A stretch of 43,281 nucleotides of DNA, taken from positions 1 through 43,281 of the forward strand of contig NZ_JAIBNX010000040.1 of the NCBI RefSeq assembly GCF_026130045.1. The letters run 5' to 3'. Shown one piece after another: positions 32,309 through 39,475 of the stretch. The DNA comes from Micromonospora sp. CPCC 205371 (GTDB taxonomy: Bacteria; Actinomycetota; Actinomycetes; Mycobacteriales; Micromonosporaceae). Within the stretch, counting starts at the first letter, position 1, and every line of letters begins with the position of its first letter. The translations under genes were made by a program, and so were the position numbers. The notes under the pieces were generated by a model. It had not been told where the DNA came from. It saw only the letters and a program-made list of their open reading frames with translations, and did no database searches.

Positions 32309-35188
32309 ATGCTCAATCTCGTGACCGCCCGTGCGACCAGCACCGTCCTTGTAGGCCGAGACGCCGATCTCGCCGCCCTGCGCGAGGCCCTCAAGCGCGC
32401 GCGGGGCGACGAGGCGGCAGCCGTGCTTGTCGGTGGCGAAGCGGGGGTCGGCAAGACACGGCTGATCGAGGAGTTCCGGCGGGTCGCGGTGGGCGACGGC
32501 GCTCAGGTGCTCACCGGTCAGTGCCTGGAGTTGGGCGAGGAAGGGCTGCCGTTCGCACCCTTCGCCGCCGCGCTGCGCGACCTGCTGCGCCGCGACGGGC
32601 CCGGGGTCTTCAGCGGGCAGGAGAGCGAGTTCGCCCGGCTGCTGCCCGAGCTGGGTCCGGCGGCGCCCGAGCGGGTCCCCGACGCCAACAGGGGTTACCT
32701 CTTCGACCTGGTCGCCGGCCTGTTCGGGCGGCTGGCCGAGCAGCGGCCGCTGGTCCTGATCGTCGAAGACCTGCACTGGGCCGACCGGTCCACACGCGAC
32801 CTGATCGCCTTCCTCATCCGGTCCGCCCGCACCGCGCGGGTGCTGCTCGTCTGCACCTACCGCTCCGACGAGCTGCACCGCGGGCACCCGCTGCGGCCTT
32901 TCGTCGCCGAGCTCGACCGCGCCCGCGGTGTCGAGCGCGTCGACCTCGACCGGCTCGACCGTGACGGCACCGCCGAGATGCTGACCGACCTGCTCGGCAC
33001 CGAGCCCCGGTCGTCGGTCGTCGACACCATCCACAGGCGCGCCCAGGGCAACCCGTTCTTCGTCGAGGAGCTCGCCGCGATCGGCGACGGCACCGGCTGT
33101 TCCGACCTGCCCGACACCCTGCGCGACCTGCTCCTCGCCCGCGTCGACCGGCTGCCCGAGCCGGCACAGCGGGTGCTGCGGGTCGCGGCCGCCGGTGGCA
33201 ATCGCATCAGCCACGACCTCCTCGCCGCCGTCGCCGACGTGCCCGACACCACGCTCGAAGAGGCGCTGCGGGCGGCGGTCGCCGCGCAGCTCGTGGTGGC
33301 CGATGCCGAAGGCGGATACGAGTTCCGGCACGCGCTCGTCCGCGAGGCGGTGCACGAAGACTCCCTGCCGGGCGAGCGGGCCCGGCTGCACGCGCGATAC
33401 GCGGCGGTCATCGAGGCCCGGCCGCAGCTCGTGGGTGCCGGCCGCGCCCCCGCGGAGATCGCCCACCACTGGTACACCGCGCACGACCACCCGCGGGCGC
33501 TCACCTCCGCGATGGCGGCGGCCACTGCGGCCCGCCAGCGCTACGCGTACGCCGAGCAGAGCCGCCTGCTCGAACGCGTCCTGGAGCTGTGGGACCAGGT
33601 GCCCGACGCCGCCGAGCTGCTCGGCATGGACCACCTCGCGCTGCTCGAACAGACCTCCAGCGCCGCGTCCACCGCCGGCGACTTCATGCGGTCCATGAGC
33701 CTCACCCGCGCCGCGCTCGCCGAGGTCGACAGCGACGCGCAGCCGCTGCGAGCCGCGCGCCTGCTGGAGCGCCGCGGCCGGATGATCCGAGTGCTGGGCA
33801 AGGGCAACGGCGCCGACGAGATGCGCAAGGCGTACGAGCTGGTCAGGCGAGTGCCCGACGACCCCAAGCGGGTGGGGCTGCTGTCCGACATCTCGGGCCA
33901 GCTCGGCCGCACCGATCCCGAGATGGGCGCCAGCATCGCGCGCGAGGCGCTGACCGCCGCCGAATCGCTCGGCGACGAAGCGTCCTGGATATCGGCCATG
34001 CTGACGTTCGCCCGGGTGTGCAGCCGGCGGATCTCGGTCGACGCGGGCATGAGCGAGATGCTCCGCGCCGCTGACAAGGCCCGTGCGTCCGGCGACGCCG
34101 ACCGACTCGTGCACGCCCTGGTCAACATCTCCGACGCCTACTTCGAGGTGGGCGACTACACCGAGTCCGCCCGGGTGGCCGAAGAGGGCACCGCCGAGGC
34201 CAAGCGGGTCGGCATCAGCCGCTCCAAGGGCGCGTTCCTGCTCTCCAACCACGCCGAAGCGCTCGTCGCGCTCGGCAGGTGGGACGAGGCCGATGCGCTC
34301 TGCGCCGAGACCGCCCGGGTCGACCCACCCGGCACGCTCGGGCTGCATTGGCTGGAGATCCGGGCGCGGCTGCGGCTGCGTCGCGGGCACCCGCGCGCAG
34401 ACGACCTGATCGCACGCGCACTCGGCTTCCAGTCCAAGCCTTACCTCGACCACCAGCTGGGGCTGCCGCTGCACGAGCTGCGCATCGAGGCCGCCCTCGC
34501 CGCCGACAACGTCGCCGACGCGGTCGCGGCCGCCCGGGAGGCGGTCGCGCTCGGTGGGCTCGACGAGGTGCCGCGATACGCCTGGCGGATGCTCGTCCTG
34601 GTGGCGCGGGTCGCCGCGCTGGCCGACGACGAGGAGCTACGCGCCCGGGTTCAAGCCCTGATCCCCACCATCGAGTCGCAGTACCCCGCCGAGGTGGCCG
34701 CCCACGCGGAGGTAGAGGCCACACTTGCGACCGATCCTCTGCCCGCCTGGCGGGCTGCTGTGGCGGCGCGGCGGGCCGACGGGCAGCCCTACGAGTTGGG
34801 TCGCACCCTGCTATGGCAGGCCGAGGCGGCAGCAGCCGCCGGCGAGCGGGCGGTCGTGGCCGAGGCGATCGAAGAGGCTGGCGCCATCGCGGCCGAGCTC
34901 GACGCGCGCCTCCTGCAAGACGGCCTCGACACGCTCGCGCGGCGGGTCGGCCTGCGGACCCACGGCAGGTCCAGCACGGTCGCGGCGACCGAGCTGCTGA
35001 CCGAGCGGGAGCGCGAGGTGCTACGGCTGGTCGCCGAAGGGCTGAGCAACCGACTGATCGCCGAACGGCTGTACATCTCGCCGAAGACGGCGAGCGTGCA
35101 CGTGTCGCGCATCATCGCCAAGCTCGACGTGGCCAACCGCGTCGAGGCCGCCGCGGTAGCCCACCGTCTCGGCCTGCTGGGCTCTTAG
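32309..35188 (+). CDS. LuxR-family regulator with N-terminal AAA ATPase (LAL type)
   Basis: A 959-residue regulator. The N-terminal NTPase has Walker A GGEAGVGKT at about residues 42-50, Walker B LVLIVEDLHWAD near 150 and QGNPFFVEELAAI near 245. A long helical TPR-like middle follows. The C-terminal 60 residues are a LuxR helix-turn-helix (LLTEREREVLRLVAEGLSNRLIAERLYISPKTASVHVSRIIAKL). ATG 32309 is chosen; GTG 32297 and GTG 32321 are alternatives, and no clear ribosome site decides. Large ATP-binding LuxR regulators often control sugar or secondary-metabolite genes. No such cluster is nearby, so the target is unknown. Confidence 0.9.
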   Translation: MLNLVTARATSTVLVGRDADLAALREALKRARGDEAAAVLVGGEAGVGKTRLIEEFRRVAVGDGAQVLTGQCLELGEEGLPFAPFAAALRDLLRRDGPGVFSGQESEFARLLPELGPAAPERVPDANRGYLFDLVAGLFGRLAEQRPLVLIVEDLHWADRSTRDLIAFLIRSARTARVLLVCTYRSDELHRGHPLRPFVAELDRARGVERVDLDRLDRDGTAEMLTDLLGTEPRSSVVDTIHRRAQGNPFFVEELAAIGDGTGCSDLPDTLRDLLLARVDRLPEPAQRVLRVAAAGGNRISHDLLAAVADVPDTTLEEALRAAVAAQLVVADAEGGYEFRHALVREAVHEDSLPGERARLHARYAAVIEARPQLVGAGRAPAEIAHHWYTAHDHPRALTSAMAAATAARQRYAYAEQSRLLERVLELWDQVPDAAELLGMDHLALLEQTSSAASTAGDFMRSMSLTRAALAEVDSDAQPLRAARLLERRGRMIRVLGKGNGADEMRKAYELVRRVPDDPKRVGLLSDISGQLGRTDPEMGASIAREALTAAESLGDEASWISAMLTFARVCSRRISVDAGMSEMLRAADKARASGDADRLVHALVNISDAYFEVGDYTESARVAEEGTAEAKRVGISRSKGAFLLSNHAEALVALGRWDEADALCAETARVDPPGTLGLHWLEIRARLRLRRGHPRADDLIARALGFQSKPYLDHQLGLPLHELRIEAALAADNVADAVAAAREAVALGGLDEVPRYAWRMLVLVARVAALADDEELRARVQALIPTIESQYPAEVAAHAEVEATLATDPLPAWRAAVAARRADGQPYELGRTLLWQAEAAAAAGERAVVAEAIEEAGAIAAELDARLLQDGLDTLARRVGLRTHGRSSTVAATELLTEREREVLRLVAEGLSNRLIAERLYISPKTASVHVSRIIAKLDVANRVEAAAVAHRLGLLGS

Positions 35189-35219
35189 CCGTCGCGGGCC
35201 GTTTAGTTTCGCGGGCGGT

Positions 35220-36146
35220 TTAGTTTTCGCGGGCGGCGAGGGCCTGCTGGTAGAGGCGGCCAGCGCGGTACGACGAGCGCACCAGCGGGCCGCTCATCAC
35301 ACCGGCGAAGCCGATCTGCTCGGCCTCCGCGCTCAGCTCCACGAACTCCTCCGGCTTGACCCAGCGCTCCACCGGGTGGTGGCGCGGGGTCGGCCGCAGG
35401 TACTGCGTGATCGTCACCAGCTCGCACCCGGCGGCGTGCAGGTCGCGCAGCGCCTGCGACACCTCGTGCCGCTCCTCACCGAGCCCGAGGATCAGGTTGG
35501 ACTTCGTGACCAGGCCCGCGGAGCGCGCCTGAGTGATCACGTCGAGGGAGCGCTCGTATCGGAACGCGGGCCGGATGCGCTTGAAGATGCGCGGCACGGT
35601 CTCGACGTTGTGCGCGAGCACCTCGGGCTGGGCGGCGAACACCTCACCCAACTGGCCGGGGTCGCCGTTGAAGTCGGGGATCAGCAGCTCGACGCCGCAC
35701 CCCGGCTGGAGCTTGTGGATCTGGCGGACGGTCTCGGCGTACAGCCAGGCGCCGCCGTCGGGCAGGTCGTCGCGGGCCACCCCGGTCACCGTCGCGTAGC
35801 GCAGGCCCATCGCCGCCACCGACTCGCCGACCCGGCGCGGCTCGTCGGCGTCGAACTCCGCCGGCTTGCCCGTGTCGATCTGGCAGAAGTCGCACCGCCG
35901 GGTGCACTGGTCGCCGCCGATCAGGAAGGTCGCCTCGCGGTCTTCCCAACACTCATAGATGTTGGGACAGCCCGCCTCCTGGCACACCGTGTGCAGACCC
36001 TCGCGTTGAACGAGGCCGCGCAGCTCGGTGTATTCGGGGCCCATCCTGGCCTTGACCTTGATCCACGGCGGCTTGCGCTCGATTGGCGTTTCCGCGTTGC
36101 GCGCCTCGATGCGCAGCAGACGCCGTCCCTCGGGAGCGATGGTCAC
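35220..36146 (-). CDS. lipA: Lipoyl synthase
   Basis: A 308-residue radical SAM enzyme inserting two sulfurs into octanoyl-E2 to make lipoyl groups. Both cluster motifs are present: the auxiliary cluster in [12 protein letters not shown], the SAM cluster in CTRRCDFCQ, and the C-terminal RSSYRAG that donates the serine ligand. ATLNLI-type variation is seen as [15 protein letters not shown] 36146 is inferred from a leaderless TAGGCT box (36154-36159, minus strand) seven bases upstream. It is separated from lipB, its usual neighbour, by the AspRS gene and a repeat locus. Confidence 0.95.
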   Translation of the reverse strand: MTIAPEGRRLLRIEARNAETPIERKPPWIKVKARMGPEYTELRGLVQREGLHTVCQEAGCPNIYECWEDREATFLIGGDQCTRRCDFCQIDTGKPAEFDADEPRRVGESVAAMGLRYATVTGVARDDLPDGGAWLYAETVRQIHKLQPGCGVELLIPDFNGDPGQLGEVFAAQPEVLAHNVETVPRIFKRIRPAFRYERSLDVITQARSAGLVTKSNLILGLGEERHEVSQALRDLHAAGCELVTITQYLRPTPRHHPVERWVKPEEFVELSAEAEQIGFAGVMSGPLVRSSYRAGRLYQQALAAREN

Positions 36147-36153
36147 GATTTTG

Positions 36154-36159
36154 AGCCTA
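36154..36159 (-). promoter_or_regulatory. -10 element of leaderless lipA
   Basis: TAGGCT on the minus strand, seven bases from the GTG at 36146. Confidence 0.55.
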
Positions 36160-36288
36160 CGCTCACCGTGGTCGAGCTTGAACCGTGGGCGACGAGGCTC
36201 ACCCCCGTCGTTATTGTGATGCCCACCACCTGTTATGCCTGCTAACTTGCGGGCTACGGCATCGAGGGAACCAAGTAACGGCCCGACC

Positions 36289-36490
36289 CGCCGGCAGAGA
36301 GAGCCACCAGCGGCTGTGACGGTGGCCCGGCGCCGGGGCGCGAAGACACTCCCGAGCCGATGTGAAATGAGGCCCCTCCGGGGGTGAAGGCGCGGTGGCA
36401 CCGCGAGTTCCCCACTCGCCCGCGCCCAATCGGGGCTGTGACGATGCGCCGGTCCTGGCGGACCGGCGGTGTTGCGCGATGCCGAGGAGG
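36289..36490 (+). promoter_or_regulatory. T-box riboswitch leader of aspS
   Basis: The invariant T-box GGTGGCACCGCG is at 36394-36405; its UGGC (36396-36399) would pair with a GCCA tRNA end, as in tRNA-Asp and tRNA-Asn. A short stem I is visible: CGCCGG (36289-36294) with CCGGCG (36327-36332), a CAGAGAGA bulge, GCCACC with GGTGGC, and a 12-base loop ending in GAC (36318-36320), the Asp codon. Downstream is GCGAG-CTCGC pairing and a CCGGTCC/GGACCGG hairpin without a T-tract. The GAGGAGG ribosome site and an upstream CCCCTCC (36373-36379) suggest translational control. Stem assignments are by eye. Confidence 0.8.
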
Positions 36491-36496
36491 TGCCCA

Positions 36497-37753
36497 ATGC
36501 AACGCATCCTTTCCACGCAACTCCCTGCCCACGCGGGCCAGCCCGTGCGGATAGCCGGCTGGGTGCACCGCAGGCGATTGCTGAAATCCGTGGCGTTCCT
36601 GATCGTGCGGGACGCCGGCGGGCTCAGCCAGGTGGTGGTCACCGCGCCCGCGGTCCGGGCGCAGGTCGAGCAGCTCACGGAGGAGACCGCCGTCGAGGTC
36701 ACCGGCGAGGTGGTCGCGAACTCCGCCGCGCCCGCCGGGGTCGAGGTCGTGGCGCCTCGGGTACGCGCGCTCGGCCCGCCCGCCGAACCGCTGCCGTTCG
36801 ACCTCTTCCGGCCCGACCTGGCCGCGACCCTGCCAACGCAACTCGACCACGCGCCGCTCTCGTTGCGGCACCACAGCCGCGCGACCGCTCTCCGAGTGGC
36901 GGCGGCCGCGACAGCCGGCTTCCGCTCCACACTCGACGGTCTGGGCTTCACGGAAGTGCACACGCCGAAGATCGTGGCGGCGTCGACCGAAAGCGGGGCC
37001 AACGTCTTCGCGCTCGACTACTTCGGGCGGCCGGCGTATCTGGCACAGTCGCCCCAGTTCTACAAGCAGATGCTGGTGGGCGTGTTCGAGCGGGTGTACG
37101 AGGTCGGGCCGGTCTTCCGCGCCGAGCCACACGACACCGGCCGGCATCTGGCGCAGTACACCTCGCTGGACGTGGAGTTGGGCTTCATCGACGACCACCG
37201 CGACGTGATGGCGGTGGTGCGCTCCGTCTTGGCCGGGATGGCTTCGTCTTCTGCTTCGACGGCTACGGTCGAGGTGCCAGAGGTGATCCCGTCGGTGCAT
37301 TTCACGGACGCTTTGGTGATCGCGGGCGCGCCCGCCGACGAGCCCGACCTCGCGCCCGCGCACGAGCGGGCGGTCGGCGAGTGGGCGCGGCGCGAGCACG
37401 GTTCAGACTTCGTGTTCGTGACCGGGTACCCGATGGTGAAGCGGCCCTTCTACACCCACCCCGACCCGGCCCGTCCCGGATACTCGAACGGGTTCGACCT
37501 GCTCTTCCGCGGCGTGGAGTTGATCACCGGCGGCCAGCGGCTGCACCGGTACGACGACTACGTGGCCGCGCTGGCCGCCCGCGGCGAGCCCATCGCGCCG
37601 TACACGTCCTATCTGGACGCGTTCCGCTACGGAATGCCACCGCACGGCGGCTTCGCGATCGGCCTGGAACGATGGGTTGCGCGCCTACTAGGTGCGGGCA
37701 ACGTCCGCGAGATAACAGCCTTCCCAAGAGACCGCAACCGCCTAACCCCTTAG
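36497..37753 (+). CDS. aspS: Archaeal-type aspartate--tRNA ligase (AspRS2, Asp/Asn)
   Basis: A 418-residue class II synthetase of the short archaeal/eukaryotic AspRS form. It has an N-terminal OB-fold anticodon domain ([23 protein letters not shown]) and a catalytic core with motif 1 near [24 protein letters not shown], motif 2 [28 protein letters not shown] and motif 3 [10 protein letters not shown]. It lacks the large GAD insertion of bacterial AspRS, so it is probably not the only housekeeping AspRS; non-discriminating Asp/Asn charging is possible but not proven. ATG 36497 has GAGGAGG six bases upstream. A T-box leader precedes it. It interrupts the lipA-lipB pair. Confidence 0.9.
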   Translation: MQRILSTQLPAHAGQPVRIAGWVHRRRLLKSVAFLIVRDAGGLSQVVVTAPAVRAQVEQLTEETAVEVTGEVVANSAAPAGVEVVAPRVRALGPPAEPLPFDLFRPDLAATLPTQLDHAPLSLRHHSRATALRVAAAATAGFRSTLDGLGFTEVHTPKIVAASTESGANVFALDYFGRPAYLAQSPQFYKQMLVGVFERVYEVGPVFRAEPHDTGRHLAQYTSLDVELGFIDDHRDVMAVVRSVLAGMASSSASTATVEVPEVIPSVHFTDALVIAGAPADEPDLAPAHERAVGEWARREHGSDFVFVTGYPMVKRPFYTHPDPARPGYSNGFDLLFRGVELITGGQRLHRYDDYVAALAARGEPIAPYTSYLDAFRYGMPPHGGFAIGLERWVARLLGAGNVREITAFPRDRNRLTP

Positions 37754-37771
37754 GACGCAACTCGCGCGCCC

Positions 37772-38009
37772 GCGCCGTGGGCGCGCTCTCCCGCGTCGCG
37801 GCGTGCCGGGTGCCTGCGCCGTGGGTGCGCTCTCCCTGCCGGGCCGTGCCGGGCGCTTGCGCCGTGGGTGCGCTCTCCCTGCCGGGCCGTGCCGGGCGCT
37901 TGCGCCGTGGGTGCGCTCTCCCTGCCGGGCCGTGCCGGGCGCTTGCGCCGTGGGCGCGCTCTCCCTGCCGGGCCGTGCCGGGCGCTTGCGCCGTGGGCGC
38001 GCTCTCCCC
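37772..38009. repeat. 43-bp tandem array
   Basis: Four near-identical 43-bp units start at 37816, 37859, 37902 and 37945 (each begins GCGCCGTGGG(T/C)GCGCTCTCC). A degenerate unit lies before (37772) and a truncated one after (37988), ending at CCCCGCCGATCAAGG. There are no spacers, and the unit length is not a multiple of three. Confidence 0.95.
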
Positions 38010-38090
38010 GCCGATCAAGGGCAGATGCACGTGGTTGGATCTCTTTTCCGCGTGCGTTTGCCCTTGGTCGATGGGTTTGCCCTTGATCGG
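38008..38090 (+). repeat. Foldback element left end (83 bp)
   Basis: It begins CCGCCGATCAAGGGCAGATG and ends CCTTGATCGG. Its first 48 bases are identical to the reverse complement of the last 48 bases of the unit at 38366-38448. Internally it can fold as GATCAAGGGCA-ATGCACG against CGTGCGTTTGCCCTTGGTC. Confidence 0.92.
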
Positions 38091-38365
38091 CGAGCGCTGC
38101 GGCGGGTTGGCGGCGCTTGCGACGATCGCGGGCGCGCTTAACGCGGCATCGCGCGTACCCACGATGCCGCCGAGCGCGGAGCATGCGATCTGTCCGTCTT
38201 GCCTCGCCAAGATCTGGGGATCGGCCACCGCGCGGCGCTGCCGGCCGCAGATCTTGGAGCTCCAAGCCCGTCGCTGGCGACGGTCACCCTCCAAGATCGG
38301 ATATGCGCGCCGGATCGTCGCGGCGTCGCGGCCCGCGCCGCGGCCGATTCACGCCACGCTGTCCG

Positions 38366-38448
38366 CCGATCAAGGAGATCTTCATCGATCAAGGGCGAAT
38401 GCACGCGGAAAAGAGATCCAACCACGTGCATCTGCCCTTGATCGGCGG
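38366..38448 (-). repeat. Foldback element right end (83 bp, inverted)
   Basis: Inverted copy of 38008-38090, ending CCCTTGATCGGCGG. Its CGATGAAGATCTCCTTGATCG segment (minus strand) is closer to the locus 1 left copy at 16325-16407 than to its own partner. Confidence 0.92.
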
Positions 38449-38463
38449 AGAGGCGCGCCGTGC

Positions 38464-38537
38464 GCGCCGTGCGGACGGGCGCCGTGCGGACGGGCGCCGT
38501 GCGGACGGCGCCGTGTGGACGGGCGCCGTGTGGACGG
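38464..38537. repeat. 15-bp tandem array (GCGCCGTGCGGACGG type)
   Basis: Five units of 14-15 bp (GCGCCGTG(C/T)GGACGG), preceded and followed by shorter GCGCCGTGC pieces. It directly flanks the right end of the foldback element and shares GCGCCGTG with the 43-bp unit. Confidence 0.85.
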
Positions 38538-38598
38538 GCGCCGTGCGCGCCGTGCGGCGGGCACGGTCGGGGAGTGTCGGCCGGGGGTGGGGAGAGGG

Positions 38599-39234
38599 TT
38601 AGAGGAGGGTGGCCAGGTGGCGCTCTACCACCGGGAGGGCGTCGGTGACGGTCACTGGGCGGCCCAGTTCGGCGGTCAGGGAGGTGACGCCGGCGTCGCT
38701 GATGCCGCAGGGCACGATGCGGTCGTACGCGGACAGGTCGCAGTCGCAGTTGAGCGCGAACCCGTGCAGCGTCGTGCCGCGCGCCACGCGGATGCCGATC
38801 GCGCCGACCTTCCGCGCCGGGCCGCGGTCGTCTTCGGGCACCCACACGCCGCTGCGGCCCTCGACCCGGCCGGCGGCCAGCCCAAACTCGGCGCACACGT
38901 CGATCAGCAACTGCTCGACACGGCGCACGTAAGCCACCACGTCGACGGGCTCGGCCAGCTTGATGATCGGGTACCCGACGATCTGGCCCGGTCCGTGCCA
39001 GGTGATCTTGCCGCCGCGGTCGACGTCGACGACCGGGGTGCCGTCCATCGGGCGGTCCCACGGCTCGGTGCGCTTGCCCGCGGTGTAGACGCTGGGGTGT
39101 TCGAGGAGCAGGACGGTGTCGGGCTCATCGCCGCCCGCCACCAGCTCGTGGACGCGGCGCTGCTCGTCCCAGGCCGCGACGTAGTCGATCAGTCCGAGGC
39201 GCCGCGTGTGCAGGCGCGGAATCGTGCTGGTCAC
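38599..39234 (-). CDS. lipB: Lipoyl(octanoyl) transferase
   Basis: A 211-residue LipB, moving octanoyl from acyl carrier protein to lipoyl domains. Signatures are [63 protein letters not shown] (active-site Lys) and [14 protein letters not shown] with the acyl-accepting Cys. GTG 39234 is leaderless (TACGCT at 39242-39247, minus strand, seven bases upstream). It ends close to the 15-bp array of the repeat locus. Same orientation as lipA but 2.4 kb away. Confidence 0.95.
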   Translation of the reverse strand: MTSTIPRLHTRRLGLIDYVAAWDEQRRVHELVAGGDEPDTVLLLEHPSVYTAGKRTEPWDRPMDGTPVVDVDRGGKITWHGPGQIVGYPIIKLAEPVDVVAYVRRVEQLLIDVCAEFGLAAGRVEGRSGVWVPEDDRGPARKVGAIGIRVARGTTLHGFALNCDCDLSAYDRIVPCGISDAGVTSLTAELGRPVTVTDALPVVERHLATLL

Positions 39235-39241
39235 GTAGGCC

Positions 39242-39247
39242 AGCGTA
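39242..39247 (-). promoter_or_regulatory. -10 element of leaderless lipB
   Basis: TACGCT on the minus strand, seven bases from the GTG at 39234. Confidence 0.55.
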
Positions 39248-39292
39248 ACCCCGCGCCTGCCCGTCCATCCGTGGCGGTCATCACGCCGCCTC

Positions 39293-39475
39293 TTACACGA
39301 TCTGGATCGCCCGCAATCTGTGCACGCGGTCTTCGTACAGCCGGCGGCCTTCGTCGTCGCCCTGTGCTGCGGCCTCGGTCAGCGAACGCTGCGCCTTCTC
39401 GACCTCAAAGTCGCGGTGGGCGGCTAGGAAGTCGCGTACCCGGCCGATGTAGTCGTCAGTCTCCAGATCAGTCAG
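39293..39475 (-). CDS. Small acidic/charged protein, start uncertain
   Basis: A 60-residue frame that looks coding: [20 protein letters not shown], then a heptad-like [17 protein letters not shown] and [20 protein letters not shown] before TAA. No ATG, GTG or TTG occurs in frame near its beginning. The only candidate is CTG 39475, inside a CTGACTGA that includes the stop of the upstream membrane protein gene (8-bp overlap), so translation by coupling or from CTG would be needed. Its family is not recognised. It might be a relic, but its regular charge pattern argues for a real product. Confidence 0.45.
   Translation of the reverse strand: MTDLETDDYIGRVRDFLAAHRDFEVEKAQRSLTEAAAQGDDEGRRLYEDRVHRLRAIQIV

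Larger units (their letters stand above)
38008..38448. mobile_element. Putative 441-bp foldback/MITE-like element
   Basis: Two 83-bp inverted ends (38008-38090 and 38366-38448) enclose 275 bp without a gene. No transposase and no clear target-site duplication are seen; complementarity extends loosely into the flanking arrays (GGCGCGCTCTCC against GGAGAGGCGCGCC). A related, decayed arrangement occurs at 16325-16810. Mobility is inferred only from structure and recurrence. Confidence 0.5.
37754..38598. other. 845-bp gene-free repeat locus between aspS and lipB
   Basis: In order: a 43-bp tandem array, an 83-bp unit, 275 bp of unique GC-rich sequence with a CCAAGATCT...AGATCTTGG pairing (about 38207-38260), an inverted 83-bp unit, and a 15-bp tandem array. 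Frames read through the arrays encode only Arg/Ala/Pro-rich repeats and are not taken as genes. Confidence 0.8.

Noticed and set aside
32309-35188. The LuxR/ATPase regulator as part of an antibiotic gene cluster
   Set aside because: Neighbours are lipoate, glutamine synthetase and DUF4191 genes; there is no biosynthetic core enzyme in the window.
37772-38009. The 43-bp array considered as a CRISPR
   Set aside because: Units are contiguous with no unique spacers and no cas genes are present.
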